From CAZKXX01 sp964556705 (GTDB lineage Bacteria; Acidobacteriota; Terriglobia; UBA7540): 64,000 nucleotides of DNA. Shown here one piece after another: positions 41,375 to 51,134 of the stretch (position 1 is its first letter; each line of letters begins with the position of its first letter). Under the pieces are notes generated by a model that was given only the letters and a program-made list of their open reading frames with translations, searched no databases and had not been told where the DNA came from. The translations under genes were made by a program, and so were the position numbers. Location of the stretch: contig CAZKXX010000003.1 in assembly GCA_964556705.1 (NCBI GenBank), positions 1-64,000 of the forward strand, given 5' to 3'.

Positions 41375-42925
41375 CTATAAGCCGGGGTCCGGCAATTCAG
41401 CGCCGTTCTCGCCCTCCTCGGGATCGCGAAGCCGCGGGATCCACACGAACAACTTCTCTCCGAAGCCCGCCCTTTCCGGGAACGGCAGGTCCAGCGATGT
41501 CCGGAGTTGATAGTTCTGAAGAATCGCACGGCGGACCGAATCGGAAAGGCAAATCTCGGTCCCGCGCCGCGCCTCCGCCTCGTTGTGGAGGTCCGTGGTC
41601 AAAAGGAGGACGCCGAAGCGGCGGGACTCGAACTGACCTCTCCAGTCGGCCTCGTCGATTTTTCCCGTGCAGGCCAGCCAGGAGTAAACGTACAGGTCGG
41701 AAATCGGCGTGGCAAGGCCGGCGCGAAGCAGCCGGCCGGTATAAAATGCCGCGCCTTCGGCGGCGGTGCGGAAATTGGCGCGGAGATAGCTTTGAATGGC
41801 GCGGTCCCGCTCGAAATCCTGTTCGCTGGGAGCCAGTGTGGCAATACGGGTCGAGACCGCAAGGCTGACCGCGAACAGGGCGGCAACTTTCATTATCTCG
41901 CGCCGTTCCGAGAGACTCTGTGTCACCTGCGCCGAGGCCAGGGGCGTGAGGAGTGCCACCAACTCGAGGAAGTAGTTCGGCGCGCTCCCCTCTTTGCTCA
42001 GCCCTGCGAGCGTAATCGCCACGACGGCAGACAGGTAACAGGCGAGCAGGCGGTTCGGGGAACGCCGAAGAAACGCCAAAGCGAGCAGGCCGGGCGCAAG
42101 GAAGAACACTCCCAGAAAAAGAACACCGTCACCGAAACGCGTCCAGGTCAGAGGCAGCACGTTGTATCCGACCCAGTGAAGCAGGAAGTCCTGACCCCGA
42201 AAGAGGACGAACTGAAAGGCCAGTACGCCGGCGACTCCGCCTGCCACGAATAATCCCGCGAATTGCGCTGCGTGCCGCCAACGTCGCTCGACAAAAAGGA
42301 AGGCGACGACCGCCGCCGGCGCTGCAACGAACTGCTGTTTGTAGAAGACGGCCAGCAAGAACAAGGGAAGGGACCACAGCACGCGAGCGTCATTCCGGAA
42401 TCGAAAGGAAACCAGGAATCCGCAGAAAGAGATCAGAAGCGCCGGGATATCGCAGCGCGCCGAAAGGCCGAACAAGCTGACGAAGCTGTAGGACAACAGC
42501 CACAGCGCGGCCAGCAGGGCGGCGGCGCAACGGCCGGACAGCCACCCGGCGAGCAAGGCGGCAGCCGCCGCCAGGCCCAGCGTGGCCATCATCCCGAGAA
42601 GACGCAGCGGCAAGTAAGATGGCCGCTCGGGATCCACGAGCTGCGCGCCCAGAAAGTAATAGAGCGGCCCGTAGATCATCGCGTCGAAGCGCTCGGCGGA
42701 AGCCGGGGCGTAAACGGGAAGACCTTGGCGGAAGTGACGGATTTCGGCCAGGCGCATGCCTTCGATATGCGCCAAGTCGGCGGGATAGCGGAGCCGGTCC
42801 GGCCAGGAGGAGAGGTTCCACGCGGCGAACGCCGCGGCCGCCAGCAGAGACAGTACGAGAAGAGGAGATTTTGCGCGGGGTCCGGTTCCGACCGAAGAGA
42901 GTTCGCCGGAGAACGAAGGATTCAT
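41375..42925 (-). CDS. GT-C-like membrane protein, tandem copy 2
   Basis: 516 aa, about ten helices. It is a close paralogue of the gene just upstream: both have WPxRLRYPxxLAxIEGMRLAE, PVYAPASxERFDAMIYGPLYYxLGA, DPExPxYxPLRLLG, and a cytoplasmic or periplasmic C-terminal domain with TPISDxYxYxWLxC and ILQNYxLxxSL ends. The acidic pair in the first loop (IEGMRLAE, FDAMIYGPLYY) suggests a GT-C lipid-linked-sugar transferase. The ATG overlaps the stop of the upstream copy (ATGA). Substrate unknown. Confidence 0.7.
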   Translation of the reverse strand: MNPSFSGELSSVGTGPRAKSPLLVLSLLAAAAFAAWNLSSWPDRLRYPADLAHIEGMRLAEIRHFRQGLPVYAPASAERFDAMIYGPLYYFLGAQLVDPERPSYLPLRLLGMMATLGLAAAAALLAGWLSGRCAAALLAALWLLSYSFVSLFGLSARCDIPALLISFCGFLVSFRFRNDARVLWSLPLFLLAVFYKQQFVAAPAAVVAFLFVERRWRHAAQFAGLFVAGGVAGVLAFQFVLFRGQDFLLHWVGYNVLPLTWTRFGDGVLFLGVFFLAPGLLALAFLRRSPNRLLACYLSAVVAITLAGLSKEGSAPNYFLELVALLTPLASAQVTQSLSERREIMKVAALFAVSLAVSTRIATLAPSEQDFERDRAIQSYLRANFRTAAEGAAFYTGRLLRAGLATPISDLYVYSWLACTGKIDEADWRGQFESRRFGVLLLTTDLHNEAEARRGTEICLSDSVRRAILQNYQLRTSLDLPFPERAGFGEKLFVWIPRLRDPEEGENGAELPDPGL

Positions 42926-44541
42926 GGCTCGTCGCCCTGGTGCCGAGGGCGCGGAAATCTCGGCGAGAGACGCCCCCTCATCCTCAATTCTCCGTCTGCT
43001 TTGCCATCGGTAGAGGAATCCGGCGGAACGCCGGTGTGAGATTTCGGCGTCCAGACGTAAAACCGGGTGGAGAAGTCGCCCTGGGCCGGGCGAGGCATTT
43101 CCAGAGTCGCCGAGAGCGTGTAGTTTTCGAGGATGGCCTGGTGGAGCGGCTCGGTCATGCAAATATCGTTCGAGCGATGCGCGTCCCGCTCGTCGTGAAG
43201 GGCCATGCCGAGCAGCAGGACTTCAAATCGTCGGCCGCGAAATTGGCCCAGGACCTGGTCCTCGGGAATGATGCCCTGACAGGAGAGCCACGTGTACTGG
43301 TAGAAATCCGAAATCGGCGTGCGCAATCCCGCGCGGACCAAGTCGCCCGAATGAACCCCCAGCGCCAGCGTACCCGGAACGAAGTTCCGTCGGAGAAATT
43401 CCTGTGCCTTGCGGTCTCGAGCGAAATCGTCCGGCTGAGGAGGGAACGACGCGAGACGAGTTCCCGCCAGCAGCGCGACAACGAGCAGGACCAGGACTTC
43501 CGCCGCGCGAAGGGAATTTGAAACGCTCTGAGCCGCGAGGGCTGCGATGGGCGGCGCGAGCACCGCCACCAGCTCCAGATAGTAGTTCGAAGCGCTGCCC
43601 TCCTTCGCCAGGCTGAAGATGGTGAAGGGAATGACGAAAAGCAGATAAGTCAGCAGAAGCCGGTCGCGGCTTCTTCGCAGAAATTCCAGCGCCAGAAGCG
43701 CGGGGACGATGAAGAGGACTGCGGTCAGGAGCACGGCGTAGCCGAGCCGGTTCAGGGTAAACGGAAGCAGGTTGTATTCGACCAGGTGCAGCCAGAAATC
43801 CTGGCCGGCGAATACGATGTATTGGAAAAGGGCCAGGAGCGCCACGGCCCCCACCGTCATCAGGCCGGCAAACTGTGCCGCACGGCGGAAGCGGCGCTCG
43901 ACTAACAGCCACACCAGCACCGCCGCGGGGGCGGCAATGAACTGAGGTTTGTAGAAAAGAGCCGCGAGGAAAAACGGAATCGAGGCGTGCAGTCCGGCTT
44001 CGTCACGAAAGCGAAAGGCCAGGAGAAACCCGGTGAAGGAAACGACCAGCGCCACCATATCGCTTCGCGCCGAAATTCCTTGCAGGCTGACAAACCCGTA
44101 GGCGAGGACGAGCAGCGGAGCGAGAGCAGCGGCGAGAAGCCTCCGGCTCAGCCAGAAAGCCAGCAGCGAGCAGCTCGCCGCCAGCGCCAGCGTCGCGAGC
44201 GTCCCCAACAGTCGCAGCGGAAAATAGGCGGGCTGTTCAGGGTCAATCAAACGCGCGCCGAGGAGATAGTAGAGCGGCCCGTAAATCATCGCGTCGAAGC
44301 GTTCCGGTGAGGCGGGTGCGTACACGGGAACGCCCTCCCGCAGATGTTTCATCTCCGCGAGTCGCATTCCTTCGATCATCGCCAATTCTCCGGGATAGCG
44401 AAGCCGGGCGGGCCACGTCGAAAGGTTCCAGAGGGCAAAGGGGGTGATGAGGAGAAACGCCAGCGCCACGAGCAGCGGCTTCGCGCTTGGGGAAAGCGCG
44501 GGCTCGGCGGCTTCTGCGGTGACCGGAGAAGGAGCAGACAT
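42922..44541 (-). CDS. GT-C-like membrane protein, tandem copy 1
   Basis: 539 aa, about ten helices, paralogous to the next gene along its whole length, with the same first-loop motif FDAMIYGPLYYLLGARLIDPEQPAY and C-terminal domain (FRGRRFEVLLLGMALHDERDAHRSNDICM). It has an extra C-terminal tail of about 30 Ser/Pro-rich residues. The two were made by tandem duplication and have since diverged, which suggests two related acceptors or donors. It starts 7 nt after the gene at 44.5-46.1 kb. Confidence 0.7.
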   Translation of the reverse strand: MSAPSPVTAEAAEPALSPSAKPLLVALAFLLITPFALWNLSTWPARLRYPGELAMIEGMRLAEMKHLREGVPVYAPASPERFDAMIYGPLYYLLGARLIDPEQPAYFPLRLLGTLATLALAASCSLLAFWLSRRLLAAALAPLLVLAYGFVSLQGISARSDMVALVVSFTGFLLAFRFRDEAGLHASIPFFLAALFYKPQFIAAPAAVLVWLLVERRFRRAAQFAGLMTVGAVALLALFQYIVFAGQDFWLHLVEYNLLPFTLNRLGYAVLLTAVLFIVPALLALEFLRRSRDRLLLTYLLFVIPFTIFSLAKEGSASNYYLELVAVLAPPIAALAAQSVSNSLRAAEVLVLLVVALLAGTRLASFPPQPDDFARDRKAQEFLRRNFVPGTLALGVHSGDLVRAGLRTPISDFYQYTWLSCQGIIPEDQVLGQFRGRRFEVLLLGMALHDERDAHRSNDICMTEPLHQAILENYTLSATLEMPRPAQGDFSTRFYVWTPKSHTGVPPDSSTDGKADGELRMRGRLSPRFPRPRHQGDEP

Positions 44542-44548
44542 GCTCGAA

Positions 44549-46063
44549 TCAGGGGCGCGCGTCCGCGGCGGCTCCGGCGCCGACCAGCCCGGCTTGCGAC
44601 GCCGGCTGGGTCGAGATCGGTCGCGCGCGCTCGTACAGGCTCGTCACCTCGTCCCGATAAGTCAGCTTCCAGTTTTCCGAGTTCTCGACGAGATACGCGA
44701 GCCGGCTGTCGGTGCGAGCCATGACGAAATCAATCCGATGGCGGTCGAGGACCGCGAAGGAATCCTTCAGCGCCAGGACATCGAGATAGTCCTTGAGAAC
44801 GCCGCCGGTTTCAAAGATGTCGGTGCGCCCATCCACAAAGGTTTTCATCCAGGGGGCCCGCCAGACGAGGTAGCCGCCCCAGACGTAGTCGTGAAACGTG
44901 CGCCCGCGGATTCCCTGCTGCTCCATGTAGCGCAGCGCGGCCTCGGGATAGCGCTGCTCGACGTCCCTCTGGAGTTTCGCCTCGGAAGGGAAACGCGCGA
45001 CGACGACCGTCAGAACGCCCGCGAGGATGACGGCATTGATCGCGGCCTTGTCGATCTCCGGCCGGTAGGGCGGAACCAGGTCAAGCAACCGCGCCGCGAA
45101 GGGAGCCGTCACGAGCGCCGCGAGAAAAAGAAACCGGATGTGCGTCAGCCCGAGGTAGATCCCCAGACCGGCAAGCAACACCTCTTCCAGTTTCCAGCGG
45201 CAATTGCGCAAGAGCGCGCCGAGGAACAGCGCGGCCAGGAACGCCAGGACCACCTTCCCGCGCGCGTCGTGGAAATTGACCGACGCCCACTCGTCGATGC
45301 TCGCGACGTTCAACTTCTGCTCAAAGATGAATTCGAAGGGGTAGAAGACGAGACGGTAGCCGATGGGGTTGACGAACAGCGCGGCGACTGAGACGCCGCC
45401 GTAGGCCAGCAGCCGCCGGAACTGCCGGCGCGACCAACGGCGGGCTTCCACGCGCCCCCAGCTTCCTTCCCACAGCCCCGAGACCATGAAGATCGCCAGC
45501 AGGATAAATCCGAACAGCCACGAGGCGTGACAATTGATCCAGAAACAGAAGATCAGCGGCATCGTCCAGAGCGGAGCGTCGCCCGAGGTGCGCTCGCGCC
45601 AGAGGAGCAGCAGCAGGAGGAGCATCGCGAGATAACCGAAGAGAATCATGCGCGGGCCGAACGATACCGCCGCCAGCAGGACCGAATAGCATCCGACCAG
45701 AAACGCGCCCTTCAGGTTGCCGCTGGTCCGGAACGCCCAGTAGAAGTTCCCGAGCAGAATCACGATGAGAAGCAGAAGGAAGAGAACGTAGAGGCCCGTC
45801 AGCCCGCCGGCCCGCCAGGCGAGATAGTACGGAATTTCGGCGAGCCATTCGTGATTGACCCACGGATGCCCGGCCATGGTGAACGAGAACAGGTCCGAAT
45901 CCGGCAGCCGTCCGTTCTGGAAGAGGTGCTCCGCGTTCTTCAGATGCCACCAGATGTCCGGGTCTCCGACGCCGTGGCCGGCGGCGAGGTACACCCAGAG
46001 GACGACGATGGAAGCCAGCATGACGGGAAACGCGAAGAGTTTGCGGGAGGCTGCGACGAGCAT
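44549..46063 (-). CDS. Polytopic membrane protein, GT-C-like
   Basis: 504 aa, nine or ten helices. The first loop reads GDPDIWWHLKNAEHLFQNGRLPDSD and later HPWVNHEWLAEIPYYL, a conserved pattern in bacterial membrane proteins of unassigned function with GT-C-like architecture. A soluble C-terminal part (about 370-490) has GYLVWRAPWMKTFVDGRTDIFE. Context with FkbM and GT39-like genes suggests surface glycan transfer. It lies 31 nt after the sigma54 activator gene. O-antigen ligase or polymerase function is an alternative. Confidence 0.65.
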   Translation of the reverse strand: MLVAASRKLFAFPVMLASIVVLWVYLAAGHGVGDPDIWWHLKNAEHLFQNGRLPDSDLFSFTMAGHPWVNHEWLAEIPYYLAWRAGGLTGLYVLFLLLLIVILLGNFYWAFRTSGNLKGAFLVGCYSVLLAAVSFGPRMILFGYLAMLLLLLLLWRERTSGDAPLWTMPLIFCFWINCHASWLFGFILLAIFMVSGLWEGSWGRVEARRWSRRQFRRLLAYGGVSVAALFVNPIGYRLVFYPFEFIFEQKLNVASIDEWASVNFHDARGKVVLAFLAALFLGALLRNCRWKLEEVLLAGLGIYLGLTHIRFLFLAALVTAPFAARLLDLVPPYRPEIDKAAINAVILAGVLTVVVARFPSEAKLQRDVEQRYPEAALRYMEQQGIRGRTFHDYVWGGYLVWRAPWMKTFVDGRTDIFETGGVLKDYLDVLALKDSFAVLDRHRIDFVMARTDSRLAYLVENSENWKLTYRDEVTSLYERARPISTQPASQAGLVGAGAAADARP

Positions 46064-46094
46064 CCGCGCTTATCTCCTCAGTCGGAAGGAGGCG

Positions 46095-47501
<1,407 letters not shown>

Positions 47502-47742
47502 TGTGAATTCCGCCGCTTTAACCGGCATCCGAGGAGGAAGGCCTGTGGGATGAAAGTCCCGCGTCCCTCGGAGCGTTTCGGGGCCGATTGTACACACTCC
47601 GGGCGCCAATGTGTTACGAAATCGCCACAGCGTGCACGAATCAGGTCGTTGAGCCTTCCGACAATTTTAAGCTAAAACTCAGAGAATGAATAAGTTAGGA
47701 CGATATTCTGCTCGCCAAATCCACCTGATTTCGAGGTCCCGA

Positions 47743-47759
47743 CTGGAACCCACCTTGCG
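47743..47759 (+). promoter_or_regulatory. Sigma54-type promoter for the tadE-tadE-tadG operon
   Basis: TGGAACCCACCTTGC (47744-47758) has GG and GC exactly 10 nt apart, with the TTGC of the -12 element intact. It faces the pilus genes and lies in the 525-bp space between them and the divergent sigma54 activator gene. This space (47502-48026) holds no convincing gene; AT-rich stretches around 47660-47700 could bind the activator or IHF. Confidence 0.6.
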
Positions 47760-48026
47760 TGCAAGTGGATGTGGAACTCTGGTCCGACGGAAGTGCCTTA
47801 AAGTGCGGGAATCAAACGACAAAACGCAGATTGGGCAACGGAGCAGGTATATTTATCAGTGAATTACGGAATCGAAATTCTGAATTACAGTATGAGTCAG
47901 CTGGGTGAGACTTTCCCGCCTGTCCCTTCGGATTGCCTTGACGAACCCGCTCGCCGGGCATATCATCGGATGACTCAAACCCACAGGACGTCGGACGGCT
48001 GGCAGGGCTGCCCGGGCGACGACGGC

Positions 48027-48605
48027 ATGATGGTCAGGGCCAGAAACAGGATCGAAGTCATCGGGGAGTGGGGGCAGAGCCTGCTCGAAACCGCGCTGCT
48101 GTTGCCCATCCTTCTGCTCCTCGTCTTCAACGCCATCAACTTCGGGTATTTCTTTTTCGTGGCCGTGAACCTGGCTGCCGCGCCACGCATGGGCGTGCAG
48201 TATTCCATTGTGGGGGCGGCGACGCCGTCTCAGCTCGAACTGCCTCCGGCCGGGCCGCCCTCTTCCAACACCTCGGTCAGTTATCTCACGTATCAGGACA
48301 TCAAAGGCGTCCTTCCCGGCTGGGCGAATGCCCGCGTGCAAGTTTGTTCGACCACTTTGGGGCTCAGCGGCACGGGGAGCAGCCAGAAGGCAAACTGCGC
48401 GCAGTACGGTTCCGGGACCGAAACGTTCACCCCGGCGTCGGACCCCGAGGCTCCCTTCTTCGTCCTGCATCGCGTGGACGTGGTCTATGAGGTCGATCCG
48501 TTGATCCCGCCCTTCGAGCTGCCCACGCCCGGGGGGTCCATCCCGCTGAGCCTGGTGCCCCAGTTGCGGTTTCACCGCCAGGTTTCCATGCGGGCCATGC
48601 AGTGA
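48027..48605 (+). CDS. TadE-like pilus protein, first copy
   Basis: About 192 aa. The TadE signature is EWGQSLLETALLLPILLLLVFNAINFGYFFF: a Gly-Gln/Glu cut site, then the hydrophobic assembly helix with the conserved Glu. A beta-rich exported domain with two Cys follows. TadE-type pseudopilins are processed by the prepilin peptidase. The frame is open back to 47859, but those 56 codons do not look conserved; ATG at 48027 or 48030 places the cut site about 15 residues in. The stop overlaps the next start. Confidence 0.8.
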   Translation: MMVRARNRIEVIGEWGQSLLETALLLPILLLLVFNAINFGYFFFVAVNLAAAPRMGVQYSIVGAATPSQLELPPAGPPSSNTSVSYLTYQDIKGVLPGWANARVQVCSTTLGLSGTGSSQKANCAQYGSGTETFTPASDPEAPFFVLHRVDVVYEVDPLIPPFELPTPGGSIPLSLVPQLRFHRQVSMRAMQ

Positions 48606-49102
48606 GAGAGGGCATCGTGCGAAGCAACGCCCGGCCAGGGAGATCGAAGCGGCGCGCGCGGCTCGGCAGCACCGAGCCGAAGGGCGCCGTTCAAATCGAG
48701 TTCGCGCTCGCGATCCTGACGGTCCTCTTCCTCATCTTCGCGACATGGGAAATCATCATGATCGTGCACACCATGAATGTCCTTTCCGACGCCGCCAAGG
48801 AAGGGGTGCGCTACGCAATCGTTCACGGCGGAGGAAACATCAATTGCAGCGGGCCGAACCCTTCCGACAAGTGCACGAATCCAGACCCCTCCGCGCAGAG
48901 GGTGGTGGACAAGGTGAAGGAGTACGCGACTTTTTCCTTTCACGATATCTCGGCCATCAACGTAACCGTCAGTTATCCCGACAACTCGAGTGAGCCCCCG
49001 TCGCGAGTGCGCGTTGAAGTGGCTTACGTATTCGTTCCTTATACAGCGCTGCCTTTCAAGCCGACGCTGCGCTCGGCGGCCGAAGGGCGAATCGTGAATT
49101 AG
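48602..49102 (+). CDS. TadE-like pilus protein, second copy
   Basis: 166 aa. A basic leader leads to the TadE helix GAVQIEFALAILTVLFLIFATWEIIMI, followed by an exported domain with one Cys pair (INCSGPNPSDKC) and a beta end. The GTG start overlaps the stop of the first copy, so the two are coupled. Two TadE proteins of different size suggest a heteromeric pseudopilin tip. TadG follows 18 nt later. Confidence 0.85.
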   Translation: MREGIVRSNARPGRSKRRARLGSTEPKGAVQIEFALAILTVLFLIFATWEIIMIVHTMNVLSDAAKEGVRYAIVHGGGNINCSGPNPSDKCTNPDPSAQRVVDKVKEYATFSFHDISAINVTVSYPDNSSEPPSRVRVEVAYVFVPYTALPFKPTLRSAAEGRIVN

Positions 49103-49120
49103 TGCAGGAGAGAGGGCAAG

Positions 49121-51007
49121 ATGATGCGGCGGATGACCAGGCGAAGCAGAGGCAAGGGGTTTTGGCCGAGGCGGCCCGACGACCGCGGGCAGGTGAGCGT
49201 CTTCGTCGTCCTGGCGCTGGCGCTGTTCCTGATGGGGTTCATGGGCTTTGCCGTGGACATGACGAATCTGTGGTTCCACCGGCAGATGGCCCAGGGCGCC
49301 GCCGACGCCGCCTGCCAGGCCGGAATCATGGATGTGCTTTACATCGCCAACGGCGCTATCCCGCCCGGCCCGGGCTTTGCACCGGGGATAAATTTCGATT
49401 GCGCCTCCTCGCCGAGCGCCACCCCCTGCCGGTATGCCGCGTTGAACGGCTATGACGGCACGGGCCTGGTGGCCGACGCGGCCTCCAACGAAGTGACGGT
49501 CAGCTTCCCAGGGGCCGTCACAGGTGCCACGCCGCCTCCCTCGGAACTGGCTCCGGTGCCCTTCCTGCGCGTGGACGTGGTGGACCGAGTCCCCCTGACG
49601 TTCGCTTCCCTCATCACCGGCACGCGCGCTTCCGACGTCCGCGCCTTTGCCGAGTGCGGGTTGCAACAGGCGAAAGCTCCCATCCCCATCATTGTGCTGA
49701 ATCCCGTCTGTTCGCAGGCCTTCGTGATCACCGGCAACGCCTCACTGCGCATCATCGGAGGTCCTGACAAAAGCGTTCAGGTTAACTCGAATTCGGATCC
49801 CACTTTTCCGGGCAATCTGGCCAACTGCGCCGCCACCACGGCCGCCTCCTCGAATCAGTGCGGCAACAACAACAACCTGATTGACCTCAGCCAAGGCGGT
49901 CCGAATTTTTCGGGCAGCCGCTTCGGAAGCTTTTCGGGACAGAGTCCCGCCCCTCCGGGTTTCCTTCCCGGAGCCACAGGAAGCTGGCAGACTCCGGCGG
50001 CGCCCATCGCCGACCCCTTCGCGATGACTCCGCCACCGCCGGTGCCATCTGCCGCTCCTCTGCCGACGGCGGTGGCCTATGGCCAGTTTGGGTGTCCTGA
50101 TGCCACAGGAAATACCTTCATTGACCCCAATGACGGACTCCTGAAATATAGGGGGCCGCTTGCCACAACCGGGTGTATTCGGTACCAGCCGGGGTTTTAC
50201 GACCGTCCCATCCACGTGGAAGGATATACGGCGATCTTCGATCCCGGGATCTATTACATCGCGCCGGCGTCCTACTCGACGTCCTGGCCTGATCTGCCGG
50301 GATTTTGGGAATGGGGGAATCCCTCCAATTCGGGCGGTTGGGCGTGCGGGAAGGGACCCTGCCCCGGCTGGCCCGCGGTCACCGGTGCGTGTCGGGCCGC
50401 GTTCGTCGTCACCAGTGAGGGGGTGGTCCGGCCGAGCACGGTAACCGGGAACGGAGACGGGACCATGTTCTACTTTTCGGGCGGCACTAACTTTGGCTCG
50501 TCGTTCTTTGGATCGAACGCGGGCACGTATGGCGGCCGGGCGGTGGATTCGTATATTCCCGCGGGTTCTGCAACTTCGCCACCCATCACCTGTCCGGCCG
50601 GGACTCCTTCCAGCCCGCCCCCGCCGGCAAGTTTCGAGGGCAATGTGCTTCTCGGCGTGTGTTCGGGGCCTTATGGCGACCCGCTCGGCGAGCACCGAAG
50701 GATGCTCTTCTTCCAGGACCGCGCCAATGGAGACGCCCGCGGACAGTCAACATTGTCAGGCGGCGGGGGACTGATGCTCGCCGGAACGATTTACCTTCAC
50801 AACTGCCCGAATTCTCCCGACTGCTCGCCCGGCTACCCCACCACCTATCGGGCTTTCGTGCAGTTTCAGGGAACGCCGGGTTCGCAGACGCGCGTTCAGG
50901 GACACATCATCACCGACCAGTTGGCCATGCAGGGAAACCCGAACATTACGATGGTGCTCGACCCCAACTTGGTGTTCAATATTCTGAAGGCGACACTATT
51001 GCGGTAG
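49121..51007 (+). CDS. TadG-like protein, large exported domain
   Basis: 628 aa. The TadG N-domain is GQVSVFVVLALALFLMGFMGFAVDMTNLWFHRQMAQGAADAAC. The remaining 570 residues are exported, Gly/Pro/Ser/Asn-rich and aromatic, with several Cys pairs (CSSPSATPC, CACGKGPC-like GGWACGKGPCPGWP), and end in a beta-helix-like region (GGGGLMLAGTIYLHNCPNSPDC). This is larger than typical TadG, and lacks an evident von Willebrand A domain. It may be a pilus-tip adhesin. GGAGAGAGGG lies upstream of the ATG. Confidence 0.82.
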   Translation: MMRRMTRRSRGKGFWPRRPDDRGQVSVFVVLALALFLMGFMGFAVDMTNLWFHRQMAQGAADAACQAGIMDVLYIANGAIPPGPGFAPGINFDCASSPSATPCRYAALNGYDGTGLVADAASNEVTVSFPGAVTGATPPPSELAPVPFLRVDVVDRVPLTFASLITGTRASDVRAFAECGLQQAKAPIPIIVLNPVCSQAFVITGNASLRIIGGPDKSVQVNSNSDPTFPGNLANCAATTAASSNQCGNNNNLIDLSQGGPNFSGSRFGSFSGQSPAPPGFLPGATGSWQTPAAPIADPFAMTPPPPVPSAAPLPTAVAYGQFGCPDATGNTFIDPNDGLLKYRGPLATTGCIRYQPGFYDRPIHVEGYTAIFDPGIYYIAPASYSTSWPDLPGFWEWGNPSNSGGWACGKGPCPGWPAVTGACRAAFVVTSEGVVRPSTVTGNGDGTMFYFSGGTNFGSSFFGSNAGTYGGRAVDSYIPAGSATSPPITCPAGTPSSPPPPASFEGNVLLGVCSGPYGDPLGEHRRMLFFQDRANGDARGQSTLSGGGGLMLAGTIYLHNCPNSPDCSPGYPTTYRAFVQFQGTPGSQTRVQGHIITDQLAMQGNPNITMVLDPNLVFNILKATLLR

Positions 51008-51134
51008 CGCAGGGCTGCTCTTCTTCGACCTGCGGCTTTTTGATCCCATGGCTCGGGAAAAAAGATCCGCGCAACAAGCACGCCGCGGTTCAGGAAAAAC
51101 GAGACCCGTGTTGCGAAAGTCGTGAGCAGATATT

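Noticed and set aside
47859..48026. An N-terminal extension of the first TadE-like protein
   Set aside because: The 56 extra residues have no hydrophobic or pilin features, no ribosome site, and would push the cut site far from the start.
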